From: an uncultured Pluralibacter sp.
GTDB lineage: Bacteria; Pseudomonadota; Gammaproteobacteria; Enterobacterales; Enterobacteriaceae
Reading direction: 5' to 3'
Length of the DNA: 64,000 nucleotides
NCBI RefSeq assembly: GCF_913775985.1
Contig: NZ_CAJYMB010000051.1
Coordinates: forward strand, 1 to 64,000
A program made the translations under genes and the position numbers. The notes under the pieces are model-generated. The model did not search any database, had not been told where the DNA came from, and worked only from the letters and a program-made list of their open reading frames with translations. Of this stretch, positions 28,933 to 37,944 are shown in pieces (positions within the stretch are counted from its first letter, which is position 1; each line of letters opens with the position of its first letter).

Positions 28933-29241
28933 CTAAAACCCGTCGATGATGAAATCCAGCGCGGCTCTGATGCGTTGGCGGTAGGGCGCAGCGCTCATGA
29001 CCTCTTCACCCAGTTGAGAAAGTCTTATCGAGGCCATTTCATGCGTCATGACCAGATAATCTTCACCCTCAACCGTCAGCGTAGGTGTAAGACGTCGGGC
29101 GGGTGAATGTGATAAGCCTGAAAGAGGGTAGAGTGGGATCGCTAATCGAGTGTGAAGTTCATCGATAATGTCACTCTGAATATCCAGCAGGTACGGATAG
29201 GCCGAGTGACTGTTTTTGTTGCGATAAACAACGTATTGCAT
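28933..29241 (-). CDS. ccdB: CcdB-family toxin (DNA gyrase poison)
   Basis: The 102-residue protein starts MQYVVYRNKN and has the family marks DIQSDIIDELHTRLAIPL, MTHEMASI and a C-terminal ALDFIIDGF. It is closer to the chromosomal CcdB of E. coli O157 type (ending LDGI) than to F-plasmid CcdB (ending WGI). The C-terminal residues contact gyrase; the last residue here is Phe instead of Ile, so potency should be tested. The gene starts 2 bases after ccdA and runs against the cas genes, with its stop 49 bases from the cas2-3 stop. Confidence 0.9.
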   Translation of the reverse strand: MQYVVYRNKNSHSAYPYLLDIQSDIIDELHTRLAIPLYPLSGLSHSPARRLTPTLTVEGEDYLVMTHEMASIRLSQLGEEVMSAAPYRQRIRAALDFIIDGF

Positions 29242-29243
29242 TG

Positions 29244-29483
29244 TTAAAACGTCCTGTAATCATCAGAAAGAAGGCCGTGTTCTTCTGTAATGCGATTGAG
29301 CTCTTCCACTGCCGCTCGGTTTTCTTGTTTCCAGCGTTCAACGCCTTTGGCGCTGATTTCCTGCTCCAGGGCTTCGGTGAGGAGAGCGGAAAGATTAATT
29401 CCGGCCTCGCGAGCCTGCTGCAGTAGCGCGGGTTCTAGCGTTACGCTGATGGTTTTTTTGTGTCTGACATTTAAACCGGGCAT
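29244..29483 (-). CDS. ccdA: CcdA-family antitoxin
   Basis: The 79-residue protein has an N-terminal ribbon-helix-helix part (KKTISVTLEPALLQQAREAGINLSALL, broken by its turn) for operator binding and a C-terminal RWKQENRAAVEELNRI...G region that wraps CcdB. The start is set at MPGLNVRHKK because AAGGAGAG lies 4 bases upstream; the frame opens 11 codons earlier without a better site. CcdA and CcdB complexes repress their own promoter, expected in 29484-29697, which must also hold the csy1 promoter on the other strand. Confidence 0.9.
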   Translation of the reverse strand: MPGLNVRHKKTISVTLEPALLQQAREAGINLSALLTEALEQEISAKGVERWKQENRAAVEELNRITEEHGLLSDDYRTF

Positions 29484-29697
29484 TTCGCTCTCCTTCTCAA
29501 CACGTGTACTGAACATGGGTAATTAGTATGGGTAAAACCTTATACAAAGGCAAATATTCATTTTTTTCTATTTAGTTAAGGATAAACAATGGGTTGTGAA
29601 CTATTTACCTCAGGCGTAATCTTTTAAGGGCCTTAACGCATTCAAACAATATCGAAACTGACGCAGGGCAAAATATTTCATCAAGGAGGTAACAACG
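29484..29697. promoter_or_regulatory. Divergent promoter region ccdAB / csy1
   Basis: These 214 bases separate two divergent units. The left third is AT-rich. At the right end AAGGAGGT (29683-29690) is a near-perfect ribosome-binding site 7 bases before the TTG start of csy1. TTAAGGGCCTTAA at 29624-29636 is a short palindrome that could bind a regulator. No copy or clear remnant of the CRISPR repeat is present, which speaks against a CreTA-type guide RNA here. Confidence 0.55.
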
Positions 29698-31002
29698 TTG
29701 GAACAGGAAAACCTCATCACCTTTATCACCGGCTTTATTGCTGACCGAAGGCAGACGAAAGCCGAGGCCTTCGAGAAAGAAGCGCAGAAGCGCCTGGCCC
29801 AGGGCGAGCCGCTGTCGGCGATCGCCGAAGAGCGTCAGGCGCTGGAGGAGCGTTACCGGTCCCGGGCCTGGCTGGCGGACGCGGCCCGGCGCGCGGGGCA
29901 GATTAGCCTGGTTACCCACGCGGCAAAATTTACCCACGGCGATGCCAAAAGCAGCAGCCTGTATAGCGAAACCACCGCCGCTGACGGATACCTCACCACC
30001 TCATCGCTCACAACGCTTTCTGCCGATGCCGTCGGCAACGCCGCCGCGCTGGACGTGGCAAAGCTGCTGCAAACGGAGGTCGACGGCGACTCCCTGCTGG
30101 CCTGCCTGCGGCGCGGCGATCGCCAGCCTCTCAAAGCCTTCGCTGAAAACGACGCCGAACTTGCCCTGTGGGTGGAGGGCTTTGAAAAAGCCCTCACCGC
30201 CGGAGAGCCCGCCTCCCACAAGCTTGCCAAACAGGTCTATTTTCCGGTGGACGGCGGCTATCACCTGCTGAATCCGCTGTTCGCCACCTCGCTTGCCCAC
30301 GCCGTGCAGGCCAATATCCTCGACGCGCGGTTTGGCGAAGCGGCGAAGGAGGCGCGAACCGCGCGCAGGGAAAAACGGCAGCATCCGGAGCCGGTGGTTT
30401 TCTATCCGAACCTGGCGGAAATGCATTTTGGCGGTACCAAGCCGCAGAATATCTCCGCCCTTAACAGCGCCCGCGGCGGCAGGATGTCGCTGCTCCCCGC
30501 AGCTCCGCCGGTCTGGACCCCGCAGCACGCCGCGCCAAGAAATCTGCGGTCTGTTTTTGCCGCGCGCGGCGATTTCAGCAGGCAGGCGCGGCCGGTATTG
30601 ATGCGGCTTACCCACCGGCTCAACAAACCGGGCGGAAAGGATACCCGGCAGGCCCGCGATGGCTATATTGACGAGCTTATCGACATGCTTTTCGTTCACG
30701 CCGCCGCTTTCCAGCAGGAGGCCTGGCAGGGCTGGTCAGCAGACAATCCGGAGCTGCCCAGACATCAGCAGCTGTGGCTCGACCCGTGGCGCGGCGAGTC
30801 TGACGCCGCCTTTCGCGCCGAGCGCGAGAGCGGCGACTGGCAGGCGCAGGTGGCGGAAGACTTTGCCCGCTGGCTAAACCAGAGCCTCAAAAAAGCGCAG
30901 CTTGATGTGGGCAGCGTTGAGCGGCGCGAGTGGCGTACCCGGCCGCTGTTTCGCGGCCGCATGCGCGAAATGGACGCTATTTTGCAGGAGGTCATGAGAT
31001 GA
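29698..31002 (+). CDS. csy1: Type I-F Cascade large subunit Csy1 (Cas8f)
   Basis: Csy1 is the PAM-reading large subunit that forms the Csy1-Csy2 tail of the I-F surveillance complex on the crRNA 5' handle. The 434 residues are of normal length. The region HAAKFTHGDAKSSSLY near residue 80 and NPLFATSLAHAVQANI near residue 190 are typical. The start is TTG at 29698, set by the strong ribosome-binding site; no in-frame ATG is near. The 3' end overlaps csy2 by ATGA. Because ccdBA lies between it and cas2-3, it needs its own promoter. Confidence 0.93.
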   Translation: MEQENLITFITGFIADRRQTKAEAFEKEAQKRLAQGEPLSAIAEERQALEERYRSRAWLADAARRAGQISLVTHAAKFTHGDAKSSSLYSETTAADGYLTTSSLTTLSADAVGNAAALDVAKLLQTEVDGDSLLACLRRGDRQPLKAFAENDAELALWVEGFEKALTAGEPASHKLAKQVYFPVDGGYHLLNPLFATSLAHAVQANILDARFGEAAKEARTARREKRQHPEPVVFYPNLAEMHFGGTKPQNISALNSARGGRMSLLPAAPPVWTPQHAAPRNLRSVFAARGDFSRQARPVLMRLTHRLNKPGGKDTRQARDGYIDELIDMLFVHAAAFQQEAWQGWSADNPELPRHQQLWLDPWRGESDAAFRAERESGDWQAQVAEDFARWLNQSLKKAQLDVGSVERREWRTRPLFRGRMREMDAILQEVMR

Positions 31003-31937
31003 GCTATCTGATCCTGCTGCCCCACCTGCGCATTGAAAATGCCAACGCCGTTGCCGGCCTGACGTGGGGATTTCCCGCCATTACCCACTTTCTCGGCTAC
31101 ACCCACGCGCTGTCGCGCAGGCTCGAATCCGCTGACGGGCTGGTGCTGGAAAGCTGCGCCGTTATCTGCCACGAGCATCAGGTACACGCCCATTCGTCCG
31201 GACGCGACTATCAGTTTGCTCTGACCCGCAACCCGCTAACCAAAGAGGGGAAAACCGCGTCGTTTAATGAAGAGGGGCGCATGCACCTCACCGTTTCTCT
31301 GCTGATCGAGTGCCGCGGCGAAATTCTTAACGGCGAGTACGGCAAAAACGCGCTGGCAGAAAAGCTGAAACATCTTTGCCCAAGCCACAAGCTGGCCGGG
31401 GGAACGATTACCGGGATGCGCGAGCCGCGGATCTTTGACTATCCCGGCGACGACGGGGCGCTGCGCAAGATCCTCTGGCGCCTGATGCCGGGATTTGCGC
31501 TCTGCGATCGCAGCGAGTGGCTGGAGGAGCATCACCGCGCCCTGCGCCAGCAGCGGCCGGAGGCCACGCTGCTGGAGGCATGGCTTGACTTCGCGGCGCT
31601 GAAGTATCGGGCCAGCGACGAGGGCGGCGATGATGGTGAGGTCGAGTGGCTGTACCAGCCTAAACCCAACCCGGGCTATCTGGTGCCGCTGATGTGCGGC
31701 TACCAGCGTATTTCACCGCGCTATGCCCCTGGTACGGTAGCGAACGCCCGCGACGGCGAAACCCCTTTTGCGTTTGTCGAAGCGGCTTATGGCGTGGGCG
31801 AGTGGCGCAGCCTGCACCGCATCACCGATCTTCAGACGCTGCTCTGGCGATACAGCACCACCGACACCGGCTACTACTGCAAAGCAGCGCCGCTGCCGGA
31901 AGAGTTTACCTTTTACGAATTAGACGACCTGGAATAA
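30999..31937 (+). CDS. csy2: Type I-F Cascade subunit Csy2 (Cas5f)
   Basis: Csy2 caps the crRNA 5' end together with Csy1. From the ATG at 30999, which overlaps the csy1 stop, the protein has 312 residues. Conserved parts are [20 protein letters not shown] (N-terminal RAMP strand), [15 protein letters not shown], and [14 protein letters not shown]. The C-terminus has [10 protein letters not shown]. csy3 follows after 10 bases. Confidence 0.93.
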   Translation: MSYLILLPHLRIENANAVAGLTWGFPAITHFLGYTHALSRRLESADGLVLESCAVICHEHQVHAHSSGRDYQFALTRNPLTKEGKTASFNEEGRMHLTVSLLIECRGEILNGEYGKNALAEKLKHLCPSHKLAGGTITGMREPRIFDYPGDDGALRKILWRLMPGFALCDRSEWLEEHHRALRQQRPEATLLEAWLDFAALKYRASDEGGDDGEVEWLYQPKPNPGYLVPLMCGYQRISPRYAPGTVANARDGETPFAFVEAAYGVGEWRSLHRITDLQTLLWRYSTTDTGYYCKAAPLPEEFTFYELDDLE

Positions 31938-31947
31938 GGACATAACA

Positions 31948-32949
31948 ATGGCAAAGGCACCCACTTCAATCAAAACCGCTTCCGTCCTCGCGTTTGAACG
32001 CAAACTGGCCACCTCTGATGCAATGCTTTACGCGGGCCGCTGGCAGGGCGACACCTGGCAGCCGGTGACGCTGCAGGAGAAAGCCGTGCGCGGTACCATC
32101 TCCAACCGCCTGAAGAACACAATCGGCAACGATCCGGCAAAGCTTGACGCCGAGATCCAGAAAGCCAACCTCCAGCTGGTGGACACGGCAGCGCTTCCCG
32201 CCGATGCGGACACCCTGAAGGTGGTATTCACTCTGCGAGTGCTGGGCGATCTGGCAACGCCGTCGGTCTGTAATGACGTGGCCTATCAGGATGCCCTGCA
32301 GGCGGTCATCGGCGAATACGTCAGCGAAACCGGCTTTCACGAGCTGGCCTCCCGCTATGCGGCAAACCTGGCAAACGGCCGCTTCCTGTGGCGCAACCGC
32401 ATCGGTGCTGAAGCCGTTCAGGTTAAGGTCAGCACCCAGGATGCTTCCTGGCAGTTTGATGGCCACGCCTATTCCCTGCGCAATTTCGAACAGCGGGACG
32501 AGTCGCTGCAGGCGCTGGCGAAGGTCATTGAAAGCGGCCTCAGCGGCGAAAGCTGGGTGATGCTGACCGTCGAGGCACAGGTTAAGCTCGGCGCCGGTCA
32601 GGAGGTCTTTCCGTCTCAGGAGCTGGTGCTCGATAGTAACAGCAAGAAGAGCCGGGTTCTCTATCAGGTCTCCGGCATCGCCGGGATCCACTCCCAGAAA
32701 ATCGGCAATGCTATCCGCACCATTGACACCTGGCATCCCCGCGCCGACGAGCTGGGGGCGATCGCCGTTGAGCCCTACGGCTCGGTGACCAGCCGCGGTG
32801 TGGCCTGCCGTCAGCCAAAAGAGAAGCTTGATTTTTACACCCTGCTGGACAACTGGGTGACCAAAGGCGTCAAGCCGGATCTGGATCAGCAGCACTTCGT
32901 GATGGCGGTGCTGATCCGCGGCGGCGTCTTCGGTGAGAAAGGGGAGTAG
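31948..32949 (+). CDS. csy3: Type I-F Cascade backbone subunit Csy3 (Cas7f)
   Basis: Csy3 forms the six-copy backbone along the spacer RNA. The 333 residues are of normal length and start [20 protein letters not shown], with the family's [19 protein letters not shown] and [16 protein letters not shown] segments. AAGGA precedes the ATG. No frame break is seen. Confidence 0.95.
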   Translation: MAKAPTSIKTASVLAFERKLATSDAMLYAGRWQGDTWQPVTLQEKAVRGTISNRLKNTIGNDPAKLDAEIQKANLQLVDTAALPADADTLKVVFTLRVLGDLATPSVCNDVAYQDALQAVIGEYVSETGFHELASRYAANLANGRFLWRNRIGAEAVQVKVSTQDASWQFDGHAYSLRNFEQRDESLQALAKVIESGLSGESWVMLTVEAQVKLGAGQEVFPSQELVLDSNSKKSRVLYQVSGIAGIHSQKIGNAIRTIDTWHPRADELGAIAVEPYGSVTSRGVACRQPKEKLDFYTLLDNWVTKGVKPDLDQQHFVMAVLIRGGVFGEKGE

Positions 32950-32957
32950 CCGGGCCT

Positions 32958-33512
32958 ATGGACAGCTACCTTGATATTCAGGTCCTGCCCGATCCCGAGT
33001 TCGGGGAGGATACGCTGATGGCGGCGCTGGTGGCGAAGCTGCACCGCGCGCTCGGGGCCAGAGGCAAAGGCGATATCGGCATCAGCCTCCCGGAGCACGG
33101 CGTCAAGCCGGGCGCCCGGCTGCGGTTACACGGTACCGCTGCGGCGCTGCAGGCGCTGGAGGAGAGTAACTGGCGCAAAGGCCTGCGGGACTACTGCACC
33201 TGCACCGGTATCGCTGCCGTACCGGCCGTTACCCGCTGGCGCACCGTAAGCCGCGCGCAGGCCAAAAGCAGTCCGCAGCGCCTGCTGCGCCGCTCGGTGA
33301 AGAAGGGCTGGATAACTCAGCAGGAAGCCGACCAGCGCGTGCGCGACATGCGCCCGCAAACGCTAAGTTTGCCCTATCTGAACCTGACCAGCCTCTCCAC
33401 CCGGCAGCCGTTCCGCCTGTTTATCCTTCACGGAGAACTTCAGGCGACCCCCGTTGCCGGAACGTTCAGCAGCTACGGGCTGAGCCCGACAGCGACGATC
33501 CCCTGGTTTTAG
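32958..33512 (+). CDS. cas6f: Type I-F crRNA endoribonuclease Cas6f (Csy4)
   Basis: Cas6f cuts the precursor at the base of each repeat hairpin and stays bound to the crRNA 3' end. The 184 residues are the usual size. The catalytic His29 is in place (LVAKLHRAL), and the Arg-rich helix that docks in the hairpin groove is seen around residues 102-116 (KSSPQRLLRRSVKKG). The C-terminus FSSYGLSPTATIPWF is typical. It ends 189 bases before the first repeat, whose palindrome fits its substrate. Confidence 0.94.
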   Translation: MDSYLDIQVLPDPEFGEDTLMAALVAKLHRALGARGKGDIGISLPEHGVKPGARLRLHGTAAALQALEESNWRKGLRDYCTCTGIAAVPAVTRWRTVSRAQAKSSPQRLLRRSVKKGWITQQEADQRVRDMRPQTLSLPYLNLTSLSTRQPFRLFILHGELQATPVAGTFSSYGLSPTATIPWF

Positions 33513-33701
33513 GTGCGATAGCCGTCGGATCACCGGCGGCTTTTTACCGCCTTAAACGCTAATGGCGTAAACCCTTTTTCTTGGTGGTTCGCTAAGTTTT
33601 TGATTTTTAGTGGTACAAAAGGAGGGGGAAAAAAGAGGGGTAAGGAGGCTAATTGTGGTTTTTTTCTATTGAGAACAGGTGAATGTGGTATTTTTCTTCC
33701 A
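33513..33701 (+). promoter_or_regulatory. CRISPR leader
   Basis: The stretch between cas6f and repeat 1 is purine-rich then T-rich (33600-33700), like I-F leaders. The leader end is assigned because repeats at this side are perfect and those at the far side are degenerate. It must hold the array promoter. I could not identify a convincing IHF site by eye. Confidence 0.7.
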
Positions 33702-34269
33702 GTTCACTGCCGTGCAGGCAGCTTAGAAAACGCCACAGGCTCGCTGTCCAGTGCGGCCAGCGTTCACTGCCGTGCAGGCAGCTTAGAAACATCAGTGCCG
33801 TTACCGGCCAGCCTGACAGCTGTTCACTGCCGTGCAGGCAGCTTAGAAAGCCTGCAAATGGATGGCGGCATGTGGGTAAATGTTCACTGCCGTGCAGGCA
33901 GCTTAGAAAAGGCAGACGGCGCGTAGCTGTTCCTCCCGCCAGTTCACTGCCGTGCAGGCAGCTTAGAAATTTCCTCGCAAACGCGCTTTCTAACTTCCGC
34001 CGTTCACTGCCGTGCAGGCAGCTTAGAAAATCTGCCCGAACGAGCGCAGGGAGGTTATGAAGTTCACTGCCGTGCAGGCAGCTTAGAAACACCTCGTGAT
34101 ATAGGATTTCAGCTCGATAGCGTTCACTGCCGTGCAGGCAGCTTAGAAAGACATGTCAGCGTACAGCTCGTAATTACTGCTGTTCACTGCCGTACAGGCA
34201 GCTTAGAGATCTGACAGCCGGGTAAAGGCGCTGTCGATGCGGTTCACTGCCGTACAGGCAGCCTAAAAA
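33702..34269 (+). CRISPR. Type I-F CRISPR array, 10 repeats and 9 spacers
   Basis: Repeats of 28 bases begin GTTCACTGCC and end GCTTAGAAA, with the palindrome GCCGTGCAGGC giving the Cas6f hairpin. They start every 60 bases from 33702 to 34242, so all nine spacers are exactly 32 bases. Repeats 1-8 are identical. Repeat 9 (34182) has GTACAGG in place of GTGCAGG and one change at the 3' end; repeat 10 (34242) has GTACAGG and three changes near its 3' end. The array points from the leader at cas6f toward nifJ. Every spacer reads open in at least one frame, as expected for phage or plasmid coding DNA. Confidence 0.98.
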
Positions 34270-34306
34270 CACTCCTCCCCAGCGCCATCCACCCCACACC
34301 CAAACA

Positions 34307-34332
34307 AATGGGACAGCCCCCGCTGTCCCATT
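34307..34332. terminator. Hairpin between CRISPR array and nifJ
   Basis: AATGGGACAGC (34307-34317) pairs perfectly with 34322-34332 around CCCC. It separates the convergent array and nifJ. T-runs are weak on both sides (TTTGTTTGG on the minus strand), so efficiency is uncertain. Confidence 0.7.
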
Positions 34333-34359
34333 AATCACTAACTCACTCTCTCCCTCAAC

Positions 34360-37300
34360 TCATCGCCGCGCGTCCGGGTGGAAGGTGCTTGCCGGTCGGG
34401 TCGCCAGGTTCTCGTAGGTCGCCCATTTCTGGTGGGCAACCTCCTGGGCGATCGCCATCAGGCGCTCCGCTTCCTCGGGATGCTGCTGCATCAGCGCCAT
34501 AAAGCGCGTTTCGTGGCGGCGATACTCGTACAGCGGGATCGTCGGGCGCAGATTATCGAGGGTGAACGGGTTGCTGCCGTTTTCGCGCAGCACCGGATTG
34601 TAGCGCACCAGCGGCCAGTGGCCGGAGGCCACCGCGCGCTGCTGCTGCTCCAGCCCCTGGGTCATGTCGATACCGTGGGCGATGCAGTGGCTGTAGGCGA
34701 CAATCAGCGACGGACCCGGATAGGCCTCCGCCTCGCGCATGGCCTGCAGCGCCTGCTGGGGATTGGCCCCGAAGGCGATGCGCGCCACGTAGACGTTGCC
34801 GTAGGAGATGGCCTGCAGCACGATATCCTTCTTCGCCATGGTCTTGCCGCCGGCAGCAAAGCGGGCGATGGCCCCCAGCCGCGTCGATTTCGACATCTGG
34901 CCGCCGGTGTTGGAGTACACCTCGGTATCCATTACCAGAATGTTGATATCCCGGCCGGAGGCGAGGGCGTGGTCGAGGCCGGAGGAGCCAATATCGTAGG
35001 CCCAGCCGTCGCCGCCGACGATCCAGATCGAGCGGCGGATCAGGTGGTCGAGCATGCTGCGCAGGTTTTTGGCCTTCTCGGACTGGTCTGCTGCCAGCGT
35101 CTCTCTCACCTGCTGCAGACGCTGGCGCTGGCGGTGAATGTCGGACTCCACCTGCTGCGGCGCGTTGATAATCTCCTCCACCAGCGCTTCCCCAACCTTC
35201 GGAGCAAAGGCGCGCAGCACCTGCGCCGCCCGCTGCCGGTGGTGATCGGCGGTCAGCCGGAAGCCGAGACCGAATTCGGCGTTATCTTCGAACAGCGAGT
35301 TGGACCACGCCGGGCCTTTCCCGTCGCGGTTTTGCGACCACGGCGTGGTAGGCAGGTTGCCGCCGTAAATGGACGAGCAGCCGGTGGCGTTGGCTACCAT
35401 CATCCGGTCGCCAAACAGCTGGGTCAGGGTTTTCAGGTAGGGGGTTTCGCCGCAGCCGGAGCAGGCGCCGGAGAACTCAAACAGCGGCTCCAGGTACTGC
35501 ACGCCGCGAACGGTGGAAAAATCTATAGTCGAGCGTTCGGGCCACGGGATCGCCCGGAACCAGTCAAGCGCGGTTTTCTCCTCTTCCAGCACCGGCAGCT
35601 TGTCGACCATATTGATGGCGCGGATCGGCTCGCCCTGATCGTCCTGCGCCCGCACCGGGCAGGCGTTAACGCACAGTTCGCAGCCGGTGCAGTCCTGGGG
35701 ATAGACCTGCAGGGTATAGCGGGTATCCGGGAAGCCGCGGGCGCTGATCGGCGCGCTTTTGAAGCTCTGCGGCGCGCCGTCGAGCAGGTCCTGGTGGTAA
35801 AACTTGGCGCGGATCGCGGCGTGCGGGCAGACAAACGAGCAGTTGCCGCACTGGATGCACAGATCTTCCCGCCATTGTGGGATGGTCAGGGCAATATCGC
35901 GCTTCTCCCACTGGCTGGTGGCGGTAGGCCAGGTGCCGTCCGCCGGGATCATTGATACCGGAATGCGGTCGCCGCGATCCTGCAGCATCTCGGCGGTCAC
36001 CTCGCGAACGAACGCCGGGGCCTCGGGGGAGACGTGCCAGCCGGTATCGGCGCTGGCCTCAGTCTGAGCTGGAATAGTTACCCGGTGCAGATTTGCCAGC
36101 GCGGCGTCCACGGCGGCGAAGTTTTTCTCCACCACCGCCCGGCCCTTGCGCAGATAGCTCTTCTCGATGCTTTTCTTAATCAGCGCGATGGCGCGATCTT
36201 TTTCCATTACCTTCGACAGGGCGAAGAAGCAGGTCTGCATAATGGTGTTGATGCGCGTGCCCATGCCGTTATCGCGGGCAACGTCGGCGGCGTTGATCAC
36301 GTACAGCGCAATATCTTTCTGCCGCAGCTGCTGCTGCACGCCGGCGGGCAGATGGTGCAGCACTTCGTCAGGGCCCCACGGGCTGTTCAGCAGGAAGGTG
36401 GCACCGGGCGCGGCGTAGGTCAGCAGATCCAGCGTTTCGATAAAGTTGAACTGGTGGCAGCCGATAAAGTTTGCCGAGCTTATCAGGTACGGCGAGTCGA
36501 TAGGCGACGGCCCGAAGCGCAGGTGCGACGTGGTGCGCGACCCGGACTTTTTCGAGTCGTAGACGAAGTAACCCTGGGCGTGGTACTCCGGCAGCTCGCC
36601 GATGATCTTGATGCTGTTCTTGTTGGCCCCGACGGTGCCGTCTGCCCCGAGTCCGAAGAACAGGGCCCGCACCTGGTTATCCGGTTCGATGTGCCAGCTG
36701 TCGTCCCACGGCAGGCTGAGGTGCGTAACGTCGTCGTGAATGCCAATCGTGAAAAAGCGCTTCGCGCCGGGCTGCTGCTGCTGTTCGAGGACCGCCTTGA
36801 CCATCGCTGGCGTGAACTCTTTTGACGACAGCCCGTAGCGGCCGCCGCTGAGGACGGGCAGCGTTGCCAGCGTACCCTGCTGCAGGGCGGCCACCAGCGC
36901 GCTAAGGGTATCGTGATACAGCGGCTCGCCGTTGGCGCCCGGCTCTTTGGTGCGGTCCAGTACCGTAACGTACCTGACTCCCGCGGGCAGGGCCTTGACC
37001 AGCGCTTCGGCGGGGAAGGGGCGATAGAGATGCACGGTGATAACCCCGTACCGTCCTCCCTGCGCGTTAAGCCGATCCACGGTCTGGCGAATGGTTGATG
37101 CCGCAGAGCCTATCACCACCAGCACGTGCTCCGCGCTCTGCGGGCCGTAATACTCCACCAGCCGGTAGCGCCGTCCGGTCAGCTGCGCGAAACGCGCCAT
37201 GGTATTTTCAACAATGTCCGGCACCCGGTCGTACCAGGCGTTGACGCTCTCGCGCCCCTGGAAATAGGTATCGGGGTTCTGCGCTGTGCCGCGCATTATT

Positions 37301-37944
37301 GGCCGATCCGGATTCAGCGCCCGCTCGCGATGCTCGCGCACCAGCCGGTCGTCAATCATGCTGCGGATCTGCGCGTCGGTCAGGCGCGAGATCTTGTTCA
37401 CCTCGTGCGAGGTGCGGAAGCCGTCAAAAAAGTGGATAAACGGAATGCGCGCCTCCAGCGTCGCCGCGTGGGCAATCATTGCCATATCCTGCGCCTGCTG
37501 TACTGTCGCGGCGCTGAGCATCGCAAAACCGGTGGTTCTGGCGGCCATCACGTCCTGATGATCGCCAAAGATAGAGAGCCCCTGCGCGGCCAGGGCGCGG
37601 GCGGCGACGTGAAATACCGCGGAGGTCAGCTCCCCGGCGATTTTATACATGTTCGGCAGCATCAGCATCAGCCCCTGAGAGGCGGTAAAGGTGGTGCTGA
37701 GCGCGCCGGCCTGCAGCGCGCCGTGGACGGTGCCGGCGGCGCCGCCCTCGTGCTGCATCTCCATGATGGTGGGAATGTCGCCCCAGATATTCGGTTCCTG
37801 CTTTGATGCCCATTCGTCCGCCAGCTCCGCCATGTTCGAGGAGGGCGTGATCGGATAAATGGCGCACACTTCACTGACTTTATAGGCAACCCAGGCGGCG
37901 GCTTCGCTGCCGTCCATCATCGCCATATGGGTGGTTTCACTCAT
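34360..37944 (-). CDS. nifJ: Pyruvate:flavodoxin/ferredoxin oxidoreductase
   Basis: The 1194-residue single-chain enzyme oxidises pyruvate with CoA to acetyl-CoA and CO2 and reduces ferredoxin or flavodoxin. Domain order is canonical: pyruvate/TPP domain I (YPITPSS at 30-36), domain II, gamma domain, two 4Fe-4S clusters (CIQCGNCSFVC at 696-706 and CTGCELCVNAC at 752-762), and the TPP domain with the proximal cluster (CSGCGETPY near 828) and VGGDGWAYDIGSSGLDHA. It resembles E. coli YdbK and Klebsiella NifJ, but no nif genes are near. Its start overlaps the upstream flavoprotein stop by 4 bases, so the two are translated together. Confidence 0.95.
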   Translation of the reverse strand: MSETTHMAMMDGSEAAAWVAYKVSEVCAIYPITPSSNMAELADEWASKQEPNIWGDIPTIMEMQHEGGAAGTVHGALQAGALSTTFTASQGLMLMLPNMYKIAGELTSAVFHVAARALAAQGLSIFGDHQDVMAARTTGFAMLSAATVQQAQDMAMIAHAATLEARIPFIHFFDGFRTSHEVNKISRLTDAQIRSMIDDRLVREHRERALNPDRPIMRGTAQNPDTYFQGRESVNAWYDRVPDIVENTMARFAQLTGRRYRLVEYYGPQSAEHVLVVIGSAASTIRQTVDRLNAQGGRYGVITVHLYRPFPAEALVKALPAGVRYVTVLDRTKEPGANGEPLYHDTLSALVAALQQGTLATLPVLSGGRYGLSSKEFTPAMVKAVLEQQQQPGAKRFFTIGIHDDVTHLSLPWDDSWHIEPDNQVRALFFGLGADGTVGANKNSIKIIGELPEYHAQGYFVYDSKKSGSRTTSHLRFGPSPIDSPYLISSANFIGCHQFNFIETLDLLTYAAPGATFLLNSPWGPDEVLHHLPAGVQQQLRQKDIALYVINAADVARDNGMGTRINTIMQTCFFALSKVMEKDRAIALIKKSIEKSYLRKGRAVVEKNFAAVDAALANLHRVTIPAQTEASADTGWHVSPEAPAFVREVTAEMLQDRGDRIPVSMIPADGTWPTATSQWEKRDIALTIPQWREDLCIQCGNCSFVCPHAAIRAKFYHQDLLDGAPQSFKSAPISARGFPDTRYTLQVYPQDCTGCELCVNACPVRAQDDQGEPIRAINMVDKLPVLEEEKTALDWFRAIPWPERSTIDFSTVRGVQYLEPLFEFSGACSGCGETPYLKTLTQLFGDRMMVANATGCSSIYGGNLPTTPWSQNRDGKGPAWSNSLFEDNAEFGLGFRLTADHHRQRAAQVLRAFAPKVGEALVEEIINAPQQVESDIHRQRQRLQQVRETLAADQSEKAKNLRSMLDHLIRRSIWIVGGDGWAYDIGSSGLDHALASGRDINILVMDTEVYSNTGGQMSKSTRLGAIARFAAGGKTMAKKDIVLQAISYGNVYVARIAFGANPQQALQAMREAEAYPGPSLIVAYSHCIAHGIDMTQGLEQQQRAVASGHWPLVRYNPVLRENGSNPFTLDNLRPTIPLYEYRRHETRFMALMQQHPEEAERLMAIAQEVAHQKWATYENLATRPASTFHPDARR

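Noticed and set aside
29484-29697. A CreTA-like guide RNA gene beside ccdBA
   Set aside because: I looked for a degenerate copy of the 28-base repeat or its hairpin and found none.
33600-34092. Three overlapping frames through the CRISPR array on both strands, giving proteins with repeated HCRAGSLE, LPCRQLRK or FLSCLHGSE units
   Set aside because: The repetition is caused by the 60-base period of the array, which is a multiple of three; these are not genes.
34360-37944. A nitrogen-fixation context for nifJ
   Set aside because: No other nif gene is present; the protein is a general PFOR.
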